A stretch of DNA of 64,000 nt from Streptomyces sp. NBC_01551 (GCF_026339935.1 NZ_JAPEPX010000001.1:4583501-4647500); one strand, 5' to 3'; counted from the stretch's first letter, positions 1 through 10,141 are shown. Numbers and translations: made by a program. Notes: generated from the letters alone by a model not told the origin.

Positions 1-1845
1 ACCGCCGAGGCCAAGCCGAAGCGCCGCGCCACCAGCAAGGCCCGTACGGGTGAGGTCGCCGCCGAGGCGCCCGCCGAGAAGACCGCCGCGCCGGCGCAGA
101 TCGAGATCCCCGGCCAGCCGGCCAGCGACGACGCCCCCGTCGGCGAGCGCCGCCGCCGTCGGGCCACGGCCCCCTCCGGCAGCCCGGAGTCCTCGGCCCC
201 CGCCGCCGTGCAGGTCGAGCAGAAGACCGAGACCGTGCCGGCCGCCGCCGCGCCGGCCGAGACCAAGGCCGAGGCCGCCACCGCCGTCTCCGCCCCGCAG
301 GGCCAGGAGGCCGGCGAGGGCCGCGGCCGCCGGGACCGCCGCGACCGCGGTGACCGTGCCGAGCGCGGCGACCGTCAGGGCCGCCGTGACCGCGGTGCCA
401 AGGCCGACGACCAGGGCCAGGGTGCCCAGGGTCAGGGCGGCCAGGGCCAGGGCCAGGCCGGTCAGGGCCAGCAGCAGGGTGGCCAGGGTCAGGGCGGTCG
501 TCAGGACCGTGCCGACCGTGCCGACCGCCAGCAGCAGGGCGGCCGTCAGGGCCAGCAGGGCCGTCAGGACCGCCAGGACAACGGCCCGCAGGACGACTTC
601 GACGGCGAGGACGGCCGTCGCGGCCGTCGCGGCCGCTACCGCGACCGCCGAGGCCGTCGCGGGCGCGACGAGTTCGCCCCGAACGAGCCGCAGGTCGCCG
701 ACGACGACGTCCTGATCCCCGTCGCGGGCATCCTCGACATCCTCGACAACTACGCGTTCATCCGGACCTCGGGCTACCTGCCCGGCCCGAACGACGTGTA
801 CGTCTCCCTCGCCCAGGTCCGCAAGGCCGGTCTGCGCAAGGGCGACCACACCACCGGTGCCGTGCGCCAGCCCAAGGACGGCGAGCGCCGCGAGAAGTTC
901 AACGCGCTCGTGCGCCTGGACTCGGTGAACGGCATGGCGCCCGAATCCGGCCGCGGCCGCCCGGAGTTCCAGAAGCTGACCCCGCTGTACCCCCAGGACC
1001 GGCTCCGTCTGGAGACCGACCCGGGCGTGCTGACGACCCGCATCATCGACCTCGTGTCGCCGATCGGCAAGGGCCAGCGAGGCCTGATCGTGGCCCCGCC
1101 GAAGACCGGCAAGACCATGATCATGCAGGCGATCGCCAACGCGATCACCACCAACAACCCCGAGTGCCACCTGATGGTCGTCCTGGTCGACGAGCGTCCG
1201 GAAGAGGTCACCGACATGCAGCGGTCGGTCAAGGGCGAGGTCATCTCCTCGACCTTCGACCGCCCGGCCGAGGACCACACCACCGTCGCCGAGCTGGCCA
1301 TCGAGCGCGCCAAGCGTCTCGTCGAGCTGGGTCACGACGTGGTCGTCCTGCTGGACTCCATCACCCGCCTGGGCCGCGCGTACAACCTCGCGGCGCCCGC
1401 CTCCGGCCGCATCCTGTCCGGTGGTGTCGACTCGACCGCGCTGTACCCGCCGAAGCGCTTCTTCGGTGCCGCGCGCAACATCGAGGACGGCGGCTCGCTG
1501 ACCATCCTGGCCACCGCGCTGGTCGACACCGGCTCGCGCATGGACGAGGTGATCTTCGAGGAGTTCAAGGGCACCGGCAACATGGAGCTCAAGCTCGACC
1601 GGAAGCTCGCCGACAAGCGCATCTTCCCGGCCGTCGACGTCGACCCGTCGGGCACCCGCAAGGAGGAGATCCTCCTCAACGCGGAGGAGCTCGCCATCGT
1701 CTGGAAGCTGCGCCGGGTGCTGCACGCGCTCGACTCGCAGCAGGCGATCGAGCTGCTGCTCGACAAGATGAAGCAGACGAAGTCGAACGCCGAGTTCCTG
1801 ATGCAGATCGCGAAGACGACTCCGGCGGGCAAGAACGACGACTGA
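1..1845 (+). CDS. rho: Transcription termination factor Rho (5' end outside window)
   Basis: RNA-dependent hexameric ATPase that terminates transcription. The frame is open from base 1 with no start, so the N-terminus is missing; 614 codons are visible. About bases 300-600 encode a Gln/Gly/Arg/Asp-rich low-complexity stretch, the disordered insertion typical of actinobacterial Rho. It is followed by the cold-shock-like RNA-binding part ([18 protein letters not shown]) and the RecA-like core, with Walker A PPKTGKT near base 1100 and the [11 protein letters not shown] segment near 1357. The C-terminus is intact and is followed 22 bases later by a strong hairpin. Identification is secure; only the true start cannot be seen. 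Confidence 0.97.
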   Translation, partial: TAEAKPKRRATSKARTGEVAAEAPAEKTAAPAQIEIPGQPASDDAPVGERRRRRATAPSGSPESSAPAAVQVEQKTETVPAAAAPAETKAEAATAVSAPQGQEAGEGRGRRDRRDRGDRAERGDRQGRRDRGAKADDQGQGAQGQGGQGQGQAGQGQQQGGQGQGGRQDRADRADRQQQGGRQGQQGRQDRQDNGPQDDFDGEDGRRGRRGRYRDRRGRRGRDEFAPNEPQVADDDVLIPVAGILDILDNYAFIRTSGYLPGPNDVYVSLAQVRKAGLRKGDHTTGAVRQPKDGERREKFNALVRLDSVNGMAPESGRGRPEFQKLTPLYPQDRLRLETDPGVLTTRIIDLVSPIGKGQRGLIVAPPKTGKTMIMQAIANAITTNNPECHLMVVLVDERPEEVTDMQRSVKGEVISSTFDRPAEDHTTVAELAIERAKRLVELGHDVVVLLDSITRLGRAYNLAAPASGRILSGGVDSTALYPPKRFFGAARNIEDGGSLTILATALVDTGSRMDEVIFEEFKGTGNMELKLDRKLADKRIFPAVDVDPSGTRKEEILLNAEELAIVWKLRRVLHALDSQQAIELLLDKMKQTKSNAEFLMQIAKTTPAGKNDD

Positions 1846-1867
1846 TCCGTCGCCGCACCGCACCACC

Positions 1868-1905
1868 GAGACCGCCCCCACCGCAGCCGCGGCGGGGGCG
1901 GTCTC
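1868..1905 (+). terminator. Terminator hairpin after rho
   Basis: A perfect 12-bp stem (1868-1879 with 1894-1905, arm GAGACCGCCCCC) closes a 14-base loop just after the rho stop. There is no U tract, as is usual for Streptomyces terminators. Confidence 0.8.
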
Positions 1906-2242
1906 GCGTTTCCCGGACCCCTGCCCACAGCCCTGTCCGGATCCCTGCCCACACCTCCGTCCGGATCCCCGTCCGCACCCCCGCCCACGTGCGAGCTGTG
2001 ACACATTCCGGGCCCGCGGCAGTCCTCGTACGCCCGCCCGCGCGGCCCCGGGAACCCGCAGGTGGACGGGGGGATCACGCGGTGCCACGGCCACGTGTGC
2101 GGCTCCTCGGCCCCGCCCGGCGGGGCGTCGGCCGGGTGGGGCCGTGGAACCCTGGAGGCTCTCAGGCCGTCTGTGTCTGCGGACAGCGGGGTGGAAAGAG
2201 GGCCGAACCGGCCGGGAACCCGGACTCAGGACTGAGGAGAGC

Positions 2243-3346
2243 ATGAGCCAGGACACCACGGGCCAGGGGGGCCACCGCACCGCCGGACGGCGCCGGCGCA
2301 AACCGGCGGCGCGTCGCAGGGCACTGACCGTCGCCGCGTGGAGCGCGGCCGGTGTGGTCCTCGTCGGCGGGGCCGGGCTCGGGTACTTCTACTTCAAGTT
2401 CAACGGGAACCTGAAGACCGTCGACATCGACTCGGCGCTCGGCACCGACCGGCCGCAGAACGTGGACAACGGCTCGATGGACATCCTCGTCCTCGGCTCG
2501 GACTCCCGCGGCGGCGCCAACGCCGAGTACGGCAAGGACGACGGCGGCTCCGCCCGCTCCGACACCGCGATGATCATCCACCTGTACGAGGGGCACGAGA
2601 AGGCCAGCGTGGTCTCCATACCGCGCGACACGATGGTCAACCGTCCGTCCTGTCCCACCCCCGGCGGCAAGACCGATCCCGGCAGCACGCGGTCCATGTT
2701 CAACGAGTCGTTCACCATCGGCGGGGCCGCCTGCGCGGTCAAGACCGTCGAGAAGATGTCGGGGATCCGCATGGACCACTACATCGAGGTCGACTTCACC
2801 GGCTTCAAGAAGATCATCGACAAGCTCGGCGGCGTCGAGGTCACCACCACCAAGCCGATCAAGGACGGTGCCAGCCACCTCGACCTGGCGGCCGGCACCA
2901 ACAAACTCAACGGAGAGCAGGCCCTCGGCCTCGTCCGCACCCGCAAGAGCGTCGGCGACGGCAGCGACCTGGGTCGAATACAGCTCCAGCAGGCCTTCAT
3001 CAAGGCCCTGATCAAGCAGGTCAAGGGCATCGGGGTGTTCGACAACCCCAAGCGGCTGCTCGACGTCGCCGACACCGCCACCAAGGCGATCACCACCGAC
3101 AAGTCCCTCGGCGACGTGAAATCCCTCATGGGCTTCGCCCAGGGCCTCCAGGGCATCGACGCCCAGGACATGCAGATGATCACCCTTCCGGTGGCCGGGG
3201 ACCCGCGTGACGTCAACCGCGTGGTCCCGCTCACCAAGGAGTCCAAGATGGTCTGGGACTCCCTCCTGGCCGACAAGCCGATCCCCGCCGAGGCCACCGA
3301 GAACTCGGCCGGCGACAAGGGCACGGCCGGCTCGATCGTCCAGTAG
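2243..3346 (+). CDS. LytR-CpsA-Psr (LCP) family cell-wall glycopolymer ligase
   Basis: LCP enzymes transfer lipid-linked glycopolymers to peptidoglycan on the outer face of the membrane. The protein has 367 residues: a basic cytoplasmic N-terminus (Arg/Lys-rich to about residue 26), one transmembrane helix at about 28-50, then the LCP domain. Visible LCP motifs are DILVLGSDSRGG (80-91), SIPRDTMV (125-132) and the late RTRKSVGDGSDLGRIQ segment that carries the conserved arginines. The ATG at 2243 is chosen because GGAGAG lies just upstream; an in-frame start at 2144 would add a segment with no ribosome site. It stands alone between rho and rpmE. The exact glycopolymer cannot be read from sequence. 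Confidence 0.9.
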   Translation: MSQDTTGQGGHRTAGRRRRKPAARRRALTVAAWSAAGVVLVGGAGLGYFYFKFNGNLKTVDIDSALGTDRPQNVDNGSMDILVLGSDSRGGANAEYGKDDGGSARSDTAMIIHLYEGHEKASVVSIPRDTMVNRPSCPTPGGKTDPGSTRSMFNESFTIGGAACAVKTVEKMSGIRMDHYIEVDFTGFKKIIDKLGGVEVTTTKPIKDGASHLDLAAGTNKLNGEQALGLVRTRKSVGDGSDLGRIQLQQAFIKALIKQVKGIGVFDNPKRLLDVADTATKAITTDKSLGDVKSLMGFAQGLQGIDAQDMQMITLPVAGDPRDVNRVVPLTKESKMVWDSLLADKPIPAEATENSAGDKGTAGSIVQ

Positions 3347-3369
3347 GCCCAGGTCAGGGGCGCCTCGGG

Positions 3370-3396
3370 AGCGGCCGGAATAGATGCCGGCCCGCT
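3370..3396 (+). terminator. Probable terminator after the LCP gene
   Basis: AGCGGCCGG pairs with CCGGCCCGCT, with one bulged C, around an 8-base loop, 24 bases after the stop codon. It separates the LCP gene from the rpmE promoter. Confidence 0.5.
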
Positions 3397-3423
3397 GCCG
3401 TTGAGTCAGGCGTCCTCAGAATT

Positions 3424-3451
3424 TTGACAGGCGGCCCGGTCCTGGCAGACT
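3424..3451 (+). promoter_or_regulatory. Candidate housekeeping promoter of rpmE
   Basis: A consensus -35 box TTGACA (3424-3429) is followed after 16 bases by CAGACT (3446-3451), which differs from the common Streptomyces -10 TAGACT at one position. It lies about 75 bases before the rpmE start. The -35 match is strong; the -10 and start site are inferred. Confidence 0.5.
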
Positions 3452-3527
3452 GGTCTGTCGGCCCCGGTTCACGCAGTGCGCAATTCGGCTCCTGCGACCC
3501 GGCGCCCTCCCGAATCTAGGAGACACC

Positions 3528-3743
3528 TTGAAGCGCGATGTTCACCCCGAGTACGTCGAGACCCAGGTCAGCTGCACCTGCGGCGCGTCGTTCACCACTC
3601 GTAGCACCCTGACCGAAGGCACCATCCGTGCCGAGGTCTGCTCCGAGTGCCACCCGTTCTACACGGGCAAGCAGAAGATCCTCGACACCGGTGGCCGTGT
3701 CGCCCGCTTCGAGGCCCGCTTCGGCAAGGCTGCGCAGAAGTAG
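3528..3743 (+). CDS. rpmE: 50S ribosomal protein bL31, zinc-binding type
   Basis: Structural protein of the large ribosomal subunit, 71 residues, normal length. It carries the zinc-ligand pattern of the C+ form: Cys at CTCG (16-18 region) and CSEC (36-39 region). Such forms bind zinc and are often replaced by a zinc-free paralogue under zinc limitation (family knowledge). The start is a TTG with CTAGGAG a few bases upstream; no ATG fits. Its position between an LCP gene and prfA matches the usual actinobacterial order. Confidence 0.95.
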   Translation: MKRDVHPEYVETQVSCTCGASFTTRSTLTEGTIRAEVCSECHPFYTGKQKILDTGGRVARFEARFGKAAQK

Positions 3744-3854
3744 CGCGCTTCCGGCGCCGGATCCCGGCTGTGCCCTGTCCATACGGGGGCAGCCGGACCG
3801 GCGCCTTTGTCGTCCCGCAGCCCTTTTTCGTACTTTTCACCCCAGGAGCCCCCG

Positions 3855-4934
3855 ATGTTCGAGGCGGTCGAGGAACTGATCGGCGAGCACGCCGATCTTG
3901 AGAAGAAGCTCGCCGACCCTTCGGTCCACTCGGATCAGGCCAACGCGCGCAAGCTCAACAAGCGCTACGCGGAGCTGACCCCGATCGTCGCGACCTTCCG
4001 TGCCTGGAAGCAGTCCGCCGAGGACATCGAGACGGCCAAGGAGTTCGCGGCCGACGACCCCGACTTCGCGGCCGAGGTCAAGGAACTGAGCGCGCAGCGC
4101 GAGGAGCTCACCGAGAAGCTCCGCCTGCTGCTCGTTCCGCGCGACCCCAGCGACGACAAGGACGTGCTCCTGGAGGTCAAGGCCGGCGCGGGCGGCGACG
4201 AGTCCGCCCTGTTCGCGGGCGACCTGCTGCGCATGTACCTGCGCTACGCCGAGCGCGTGGGCTGGAAGACCGAGATCATCGACGCCACCGAGTCCGAGCT
4301 CGGCGGCTACAAGGACGTCCAGGTCTCCGTCCGCACCAAGGGCGGCAACGGTGCGACCGAGCCCGGCCAGGGCGTCTGGGCCCGCCTGAAGTACGAGGGC
4401 GGCGTGCACCGCGTCCAGCGCGTTCCGGCCACCGAGTCGCAGGGCCGCATCCACACCTCCGCCGCCGGCGTGCTCGTCACCCCGGAGGCCGAGGAGGTCG
4501 AGGTCGAGATCAACATGAACGACCTCCGCATCGACGTGTACCGCTCCTCCGGCCCCGGCGGCCAGTCCGTCAACACCACCGACTCGGCCGTGCGCATCAC
4601 GCACATCCCGACCGGTGTGGTCGCCTCCTGCCAGAACGAGAAGAGCCAGCTCCAGAACAAGGAGCAGGCCATGCGCATCCTGCGCTCGCGCCTGCTGGCC
4701 GCCGCCCAGGAAGCCGCCGAGCAGGAGGCCTCCGACGTGCGCCGCAGCCAGGTGCGCAGCGTGGACCGCTCCGAGAAGATCCGTACGTACAACTACCCGG
4801 AAAACCGGATCTCGGACCACCGGACCGGCTTCAAGGCGTACAACTTGGACCAGGTGCTCGACGGGGACCTCGACCCGGTCATCCAGGCTTGCGTCGACAC
4901 CGACTCCGCCGCCAAGCTCGCGGCCGCGCACTGA
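3855..4934 (+). CDS. prfA: Peptide chain release factor 1
   Basis: Recognises UAA and UAG stop codons in the ribosome and triggers peptide release. The 359 residues match the family length. The stop-codon-reading tripeptide PAT is at 191-193 and the catalytic GGQ loop is at 235-237 ([10 protein letters not shown]). The Gln of GGQ is the residue methylated by PrmC, whose gene follows 43 bases later. The ATG at 3855 is preceded by AGGAG; the frame stays open upstream but that part is not conserved. Confidence 0.97.
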   Translation: MFEAVEELIGEHADLEKKLADPSVHSDQANARKLNKRYAELTPIVATFRAWKQSAEDIETAKEFAADDPDFAAEVKELSAQREELTEKLRLLLVPRDPSDDKDVLLEVKAGAGGDESALFAGDLLRMYLRYAERVGWKTEIIDATESELGGYKDVQVSVRTKGGNGATEPGQGVWARLKYEGGVHRVQRVPATESQGRIHTSAAGVLVTPEAEEVEVEINMNDLRIDVYRSSGPGGQSVNTTDSAVRITHIPTGVVASCQNEKSQLQNKEQAMRILRSRLLAAAQEAAEQEASDVRRSQVRSVDRSEKIRTYNYPENRISDHRTGFKAYNLDQVLDGDLDPVIQACVDTDSAAKLAAAH

Positions 4935-4977
4935 CCCTCGCTCCACCCCCCGTACGACAGCAGCCCGGAGGACCAGC

Positions 4978-5823
4978 GTGAACTTGCTGCTTGCCGAGGT
5001 GGCCCAAGCCACCCAGCGGCTGGCCGCCGCCGGCGTGCCCTCACCGCGCTTCGACGCGGAGGAGCTCGCCGCCTTCGTGCACGGCGTCAAACGGGGGGAA
5101 CTGCACCACGTCAAGGACACGGACTTCGACGCCCGCTACTGGGAGGCCGTCGCCCGCCGCGAGGCGCGCGAGCCGCTCCAGCACATCACCGGCCGCGCCT
5201 TCTTCCGGTACCTGGAACTCCAGGTCGGGCCCGGGGTGTTCGTGCCCCGGCCCGAGACCGAGTCCGTCGTGGACTGGGCCATACACGCGGTCCGGGCGAT
5301 GGACGTCGTCGAGCCGATGATCGTGGACCTGTGCACCGGCTCGGGCGCCATCGCGCTGGCCATGGCGCAGGAGGTGCCGCGCTCGCGCGTGCACGCCGTC
5401 GAGCTGTCCGAGGAAGCGCTGCGGTGGACCCGCAAGAACGCCGAGGGCTCGCGGGTCACCGTCCACCAGGGTGACGCGCTCAGCGCGCTGCCCGAGCTGG
5501 ACGGCCAGGTCGACCTCGTCATCTCGAACCCGCCGTACATCCCGCTCACCGAGTGGGAGTACGTCGCCCCCGAGGCCCGCGACCACGATCCGGAGATGGC
5601 GCTCTTCTCCGGCGAGGACGGCCTCGACACCATCCGCGGCATCGAGCGCACCGCGCACCGGCTGCTGCGGCCCGGCGGCATCGTCGTCATCGAGCACGCC
5701 GACACCCAGGGCGGCCAGGTGCCGTGGATCTTCGCCGAGGAACGCGGCTGGGCCGACGCGGCCGACCACCCGGACCTCAACAACCGCCCGCGCTTCGCGA
5801 CCGCCCGCAAGGCCCTGCCGTGA
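4978..5823 (+). CDS. prmC: Release factor glutamine methyltransferase PrmC (HemK)
   Basis: Uses S-adenosylmethionine to N5-methylate the Gln of the GGQ motif in release factors. 281 residues: N-terminal helical release-factor-binding part (about 1-85), then a Rossmann methyltransferase with the SAM loop [10 protein letters not shown] (117-126) and the substrate-glutamine motif NPPY (184-187). The start is GTG with CCGGAGGA just upstream. It lies directly after its substrate gene prfA, a widely conserved pairing. Confidence 0.95.
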   Translation: MNLLLAEVAQATQRLAAAGVPSPRFDAEELAAFVHGVKRGELHHVKDTDFDARYWEAVARREAREPLQHITGRAFFRYLELQVGPGVFVPRPETESVVDWAIHAVRAMDVVEPMIVDLCTGSGAIALAMAQEVPRSRVHAVELSEEALRWTRKNAEGSRVTVHQGDALSALPELDGQVDLVISNPPYIPLTEWEYVAPEARDHDPEMALFSGEDGLDTIRGIERTAHRLLRPGGIVVIEHADTQGGQVPWIFAEERGWADAADHPDLNNRPRFATARKALP

Positions 5824-5872
5824 CGGGCACGACCTTTCCCGCCACCCCCCTGCTGCACGAGGAGTCCCGCTG

Positions 5873-6520
5873 ATGGCCCGGCGATACGACTGCAACGACG
5901 CGACGGACCGCAAGACGGGACTGCGCGAAGCCGCGTCCGCCGTGCGCCGCGGCGAGCTCGTCGTGCTGCCCACCGACACCCTGTACGGGATCGGCGCGGA
6001 CGCCTTCAGCGCGGAGGCGGTCGGTGACCTGCTCGCCGCCAAGGGCCGGGGCCGCAACATGCCCACCCCTGTCCTCATCGGCTCCCCGAACACCCTGCAC
6101 GGCCTGGTCACGGACTTCTCCGAGCAGGCGTGGGAGCTCGTCGACGCGTTCTGGCCGGGCGCGCTGACGCTCGTCGCCAAGCACCAGCCGTCGCTGGCGT
6201 GGGACCTGGGCGAGACCCGCGGGACCGTGGCCGTACGGATGCCGCTGCACCCCGTCGCGATCGAGCTGCTGACCGAGGTCGGGCCGATGGCGGTGTCCTC
6301 GGCGAACCTGACCGGGCACCCGGCGCCGGAGGACTGCGACGCGGCGCGCGAGATGCTGGGCGACTCGGTGTCCGTGTACCTGGACGGCGGGCCGACTCCG
6401 GGGATCCAGCCGTCCTCGATCGTCGACGTCACCGGGAAGGTTCCCGTCCTGCTGCGTGAGGGGGCGCTGACCGCCGAGCAGCTGCGGGAGGTCGTACCCG
6501 ACCTCGAGGTGGCCCCGTGA
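5873..6520 (+). CDS. L-threonylcarbamoyladenylate synthase (TsaC/Sua5/YrdC family)
   Basis: Makes threonylcarbamoyl-AMP from threonine, bicarbonate and ATP, the first step of the t6A modification of ANN-decoding tRNAs. The 215 residues form a single YrdC domain: the VLPTDTLYGIGADAF nucleotide site (about 31-45), the KGRGRNMP loop, and SSANLTGHPAP near residue 141. There is no extra C-terminal Sua5 domain, so it is of the short TsaC type. The ATG at 5873 follows GAGGAG. Its stop overlaps the next gene as GTGA, implying coupled translation. Confidence 0.93.
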   Translation: MARRYDCNDATDRKTGLREAASAVRRGELVVLPTDTLYGIGADAFSAEAVGDLLAAKGRGRNMPTPVLIGSPNTLHGLVTDFSEQAWELVDAFWPGALTLVAKHQPSLAWDLGETRGTVAVRMPLHPVAIELLTEVGPMAVSSANLTGHPAPEDCDAAREMLGDSVSVYLDGGPTPGIQPSSIVDVTGKVPVLLREGALTAEQLREVVPDLEVAP

Positions 6521-7173
6521 GCCCTGAGGGGCGTGGCATAGCAAGCGGGCATTCCCTGGCCCCGGCCGGGGGAGCGACCTTCCGCATCCTCCACGTCAGC
6601 ACCGGCAACGTGTGCCGCTCGCCCATCACCGAGCGGCTGACGCGGCATGCGCTCTCGCACCGGCTGGGCGGCCTCGTGACCGGGGACCTCATCGTCGAGA
6701 GCGCCGGCACGTGGGGGCACGAGGGAGCGCCCATGGAGGCGAACGCGGCGGCCGTGCTGGCCGACTTCGGCGCGGACGCGTCGGGGTTCACCGGGCGCGA
6801 GCTGCTGGACGAGCACGTCATACGCGCGGACCTGGTCCTCACGGCGACCCGTGACCACCGGGCGCAGGTCATCTCGATGGGCCATTCGGCGGGCCTGCGC
6901 ACCTTCACGCTGAAGGAGTTCACCCGGCTGGTACGGGCGATAGATCCGGCCACGCTGCCGCCGCTGGACGACGGGATGGCCGAGCGGGCGCGCGCGCTGG
7001 TGCGGGCCGCCGCCGCGCTGCGCGGCTGGCTGCTGGCGCCGTCCCCCGACGCCGACGAGGTGTACGACCCGTACGGCGCCCCGATCACCTTCTTCCGCTC
7101 GATCGGCGACGAGATCAACCAGGCGCTGGACCCCGTCGTCACGGCCCTGACGGGCGTCACCGCGCCGCACTGA
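6517..7173 (+). CDS. Low-molecular-weight tyrosine phosphatase homologue lacking the catalytic cysteine
   Basis: The fold is clear: P-loop VSTGNVCRSP (residues 27-36), then ESAGTWGHEGAPM, and a late DPYG with the usual general-acid Asp. In the family the P-loop reads C-x5-R and the first Cys is the nucleophile. Here that position is Ser28 (codon AGC at 6598-6600), while Cys33 and Arg34 are kept. At 218 residues it is longer than the usual 140-160. It either works with a serine, acts without catalysis, or is not a phosphatase. The start GTG overlaps the preceding stop, so it is probably co-translated with the TsaC-like gene. Confidence 0.85.
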   Translation: MSPEGRGIASGHSLAPAGGATFRILHVSTGNVCRSPITERLTRHALSHRLGGLVTGDLIVESAGTWGHEGAPMEANAAAVLADFGADASGFTGRELLDEHVIRADLVLTATRDHRAQVISMGHSAGLRTFTLKEFTRLVRAIDPATLPPLDDGMAERARALVRAAAALRGWLLAPSPDADEVYDPYGAPITFFRSIGDEINQALDPVVTALTGVTAPH

Positions 7174-7345
7174 GGCTGCGGGCGCACCGCTCGGCCGAAG
7201 GGCCGGGAGGGCCCCCGGGAGCGCCGTGCGAGGCCGTTCTGCGGTGCCTTGCGCCGTACAGGGGCCGACCGGGCCCGGCCGAGGGGCGTGAGAGGCACCC
7301 GGGGAATAGGGTGGCGATACCGGTTCACCCCTCGGGAGTCGCGCC

Positions 7346-8590
7346 ATGAGCGTCATCACCCAGCCGACGGACCTGCTGCGACAGCAGGACCCGCAGATGG
7401 CCGACGTGCTCGCGGGGGAGGCTCGCAGGCAGGCGGACACGCTCCAGCTGATCGCCGCCGAGAACTTCACCTCGCCCGCCGTGCTCGCGGCCCTCGGCTC
7501 CGCGCTCGCCAACAAGTACGCCGAGGGCTACCCCGGCGCCCGCCACCACGGCGGCTGCGAGTACGCGGACCTGGCCGAACGGACCGCCGTCGAGCGCGCC
7601 AGGGCGCTGTTCGGCGTCGAGCACGCCAATGTGCAGCCCCACTCCGGATCATCCGCCGTGCTGGCCGCCTACGCCGCGTTGCTGCGCCCCGGGGACACCG
7701 TCCTCGCGATGGGCCTCCCCTACGGCGGGCACCTCACCCACGGGTCGCCCGCCAATTTCTCCGGGCGCTGGTTCGACTTCGTCGGGTACGGGGTCGACGC
7801 CGAGACGGGCCTGATCGACTACGAGCAGGTGCAGGACCTCGCCCGCGCGCACCGCCCCAAGGCGATCGTCTGTGGCTCGATCTGCTACCCCCGCCACCCC
7901 GAGTACTCCGTGTTCCGCGAGATCGCCGACGAGGTCGGCGCGTACCTGATCGCCGACGCCGCGCACCCGATCGGGCTCGTCGCGGGCGGCGCGGCCCCCA
8001 GCCCCGTCCCGTACGCCGACATCGTCTGCGCGACCACGCACAAGGTGCTGCGCGGCCCGCGCGGCGGGATGATCCTGTGCGGCGCCGAGTTCGCGGAGCG
8101 CATCGACCGGGCGGTGTTCCCCTTCACCCAGGGCGGCGCCCAGATGCACACCATCGCCGCCAAGGCCGTCGCCTTCGGCGAGGCCGCCGGGCCGGCGTTC
8201 ACCACGTACGCCCACCGGGTCGTCGCGAACGCGCGGGTGCTGGCCGACGAGCTGGAGGCACACGGCTTCCTGCTCACGACCGGCGGCACCGACACCCACC
8301 TGATCAGCGCCGACCCGGCCCCGCTGGGCCTGGACGGGCCGACCGCGCGCGGCCGGCTGGCCGCCGCCGGGATCGTCCTCGACACCTGCGCCCTGCCGTA
8401 CGGGGACCAGCGCGGCATCCGTCTCGGGACGGCGGCGGTGACCACCCAGGGGATGGGGGAGCGGGAGATGGTCCGGATCGCCGAGCTGTTCACCGCGGCC
8501 CTGGCCGGGGGCGACGGCGGCGACGCGGCGGCCGGGACCCGGGCGGATGTCGGCGAGCTCACGGTGGAATTTCCCCCGTACGGGGTTTAA
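7346..8590 (+). CDS. glyA: Serine hydroxymethyltransferase
   Basis: PLP enzyme interconverting serine and glycine with tetrahydrofolate, feeding one-carbon metabolism in the cytoplasm. 414 residues, normal length. Motifs: NKYAEGYPGARHHGGCEYAD (56-75), DAAHPIGLVAGG (204-215) and the PLP-lysine segment ATTHKVLRGPRGG with Lys233. The ATG at 7346 has GGGAG upstream. Streptomyces carry more than one glyA-like gene, and which one is the main isozyme cannot be told from here. Confidence 0.95.
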   Translation: MSVITQPTDLLRQQDPQMADVLAGEARRQADTLQLIAAENFTSPAVLAALGSALANKYAEGYPGARHHGGCEYADLAERTAVERARALFGVEHANVQPHSGSSAVLAAYAALLRPGDTVLAMGLPYGGHLTHGSPANFSGRWFDFVGYGVDAETGLIDYEQVQDLARAHRPKAIVCGSICYPRHPEYSVFREIADEVGAYLIADAAHPIGLVAGGAAPSPVPYADIVCATTHKVLRGPRGGMILCGAEFAERIDRAVFPFTQGGAQMHTIAAKAVAFGEAAGPAFTTYAHRVVANARVLADELEAHGFLLTTGGTDTHLISADPAPLGLDGPTARGRLAAAGIVLDTCALPYGDQRGIRLGTAAVTTQGMGEREMVRIAELFTAALAGGDGGDAAAGTRADVGELTVEFPPYGV

Positions 8591-8706
8591 AGAGGGCAAG
8601 CAGGACGTAGTGCAACCGCGCTACCGGCCCCTCGCGTCCTCGGAGCGGGGGACATCGCAGCTAATGTGTGGGGCTGAGATGGCCGGCGATACATCTGGGG
8701 CAGCCC

Positions 8707-10041
8707 GTGCGTGAATATCTGCTGACGCTTTGCGTCACGGTCGCGGTGACCTACCTGCTCACCGGGCCCGTGCGGAAGTTCGCGATCGCCGTCGGGGCGA
8801 TGCCCGCGATCCGGGCCCGTGACGTGCACCGCGAGCCGACACCGCGGCTCGGCGGCATCGCCATGTTCGGCGGCCTGTGCGCCGGCCTGCTGGTCGCCGA
8901 CCACCTGCAGAACCTCAACGGCGTCTTCGAGCTCTCGAACGAACCGCGGGCGCTGCTCTCCGGGGCGGCGCTGATCTGGCTGGTGGGCGTCCTCGACGAC
9001 AAGTTCGAGATCGACGCCCTGATCAAGCTCGGCGCACAGATGATCTCCGCCGGTGTGATGGTCATGCAGGGTCTGACGATCCTGTGGATCCCGGTCCCCT
9101 TCATCGGCACGGTCGCGCTGACCCAGTGGCAGGGCAACCTGCTCACCGTGGCCCTCGTGGTGATCACCATCAACGCGGTGAACTTCGTGGACGGCCTCGA
9201 CGGCCTGGCCGCCGGCATGGTCTGCATCGCCTCCTGCGCGTTCTTCCTCTACGCGTACCGGATCTGGTTCGGCTACGGGATCGAGGCGGCCGCCCCGGCG
9301 ACCCTCTTCGCGGCGATCCTGATGGGCATGTGCCTCGGCTTCCTGCCGCACAACATGCACCCCGCCCGCATCTTCATGGGCGACTCCGGCTCGATGCTCA
9401 TCGGACTGGTGCTGGCCGCCGGCGCGATCTCCATGACCGGCCAGGTGGACCCGGACGCGATGGCCCTGTTCGCGGGTGGTGAGCGCAACGCGACGCACGC
9501 GATGCTGCCGGTCTTCATGCCGCTGCTGCTGCCGCTGACGATCATCGCCATCCCGATGGCGGACCTGATCCTGGCCGTCGTCCGGCGCACCTGGAACGGC
9601 CAGTCCCCGTTCGCCGCCGACCGCGGGCACCTGCACCACCGCCTGCTGGAGCTCGGCCACTCGCACAGCCGCGCGGTGCTGATCATGTACTTCTGGTCGG
9701 GCCTGATCGCCTACGGCGCGGTGGCCTACTCAGTGCACTCCACCTCGATGTGGATCGTGCTCGGCATCGCCGCCCTGAGCGCCGTCGGCCTGATCCTGCT
9801 GCTCCTGCCGCGCTTCACCCCGCGCGTCCCGCGCTGGGCGCAGGGCGTCGTCCCGCCGCGCTACCGGTACTCGGCCCGGCGGGCGGAGGCCGCCGCCGAG
9901 GCGGCCGCACGCGAGGCCACGGGCACCGAGCCGACCCCGGCCCGCCCGGTGGTGGCGGGCGTCTCCGGCGTCAACGGAGCGACCGCCGTGGGCCCCCGCT
10001 CGCGCTTCCCCGACCGGCGGAAGGCCGAATCCACCCGCTGA
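8707..10041 (+). CDS. WecA/MraY-family polyprenyl-phosphate sugar-1-phosphate transferase
   Basis: Integral membrane enzyme that joins a UDP-sugar (probably UDP-GlcNAc) to a polyprenyl phosphate, starting a cell-surface glycan. 444 residues with about ten hydrophobic helices. Family motifs are visible: REPTPRLGG, the Asp pair VGVLDDKFE, NAVNFVDGLDGLAAG, HPARIFMGDSGS and the cytoplasmic HLHHRLLELGHSHS loop that is typical of WecA rather than MraY. The C-terminal 60 residues are Ala/Arg-rich and probably cytoplasmic. The GTG at 8707 follows GGGG weakly. It sits just before the atp operon, ending in its own terminator. Confidence 0.9.
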   Translation: MREYLLTLCVTVAVTYLLTGPVRKFAIAVGAMPAIRARDVHREPTPRLGGIAMFGGLCAGLLVADHLQNLNGVFELSNEPRALLSGAALIWLVGVLDDKFEIDALIKLGAQMISAGVMVMQGLTILWIPVPFIGTVALTQWQGNLLTVALVVITINAVNFVDGLDGLAAGMVCIASCAFFLYAYRIWFGYGIEAAAPATLFAAILMGMCLGFLPHNMHPARIFMGDSGSMLIGLVLAAGAISMTGQVDPDAMALFAGGERNATHAMLPVFMPLLLPLTIIAIPMADLILAVVRRTWNGQSPFAADRGHLHHRLLELGHSHSRAVLIMYFWSGLIAYGAVAYSVHSTSMWIVLGIAALSAVGLILLLLPRFTPRVPRWAQGVVPPRYRYSARRAEAAAEAAAREATGTEPTPARPVVAGVSGVNGATAVGPRSRFPDRRKAESTR

Positions 10042-10111
10042 CGAGCGGCGGTGGACGACAGGTGGCGGAACCGAGAATTTCAGGGGCCGATCAGATCGGC
10101 CGATGACCCGG

Positions 10112-10141
10112 CGTGGGCCCCGGCGAGAGCCGGGGCCCACG
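10112..10141 (+). terminator. Terminator after the WecA-like gene
   Basis: A perfect 13-bp stem (10112-10124 with 10129-10141, arm CGTGGGCCCCGGC) has a GAGA tetraloop. It separates the glycan gene from the ATP synthase operon. Confidence 0.8.

Noticed and set aside
6517..7173. Arsenate reductase
   Set aside because: The catalytic cysteine required by that family is also the one replaced by Ser28, and no ars genes are near.
5041..7515. An 824-codon open frame on the minus strand
   Set aside because: It lies antisense to prmC, the TsaC-like gene and the phosphatase homologue, all of which have family motifs and ribosome sites. The antisense frame has none.
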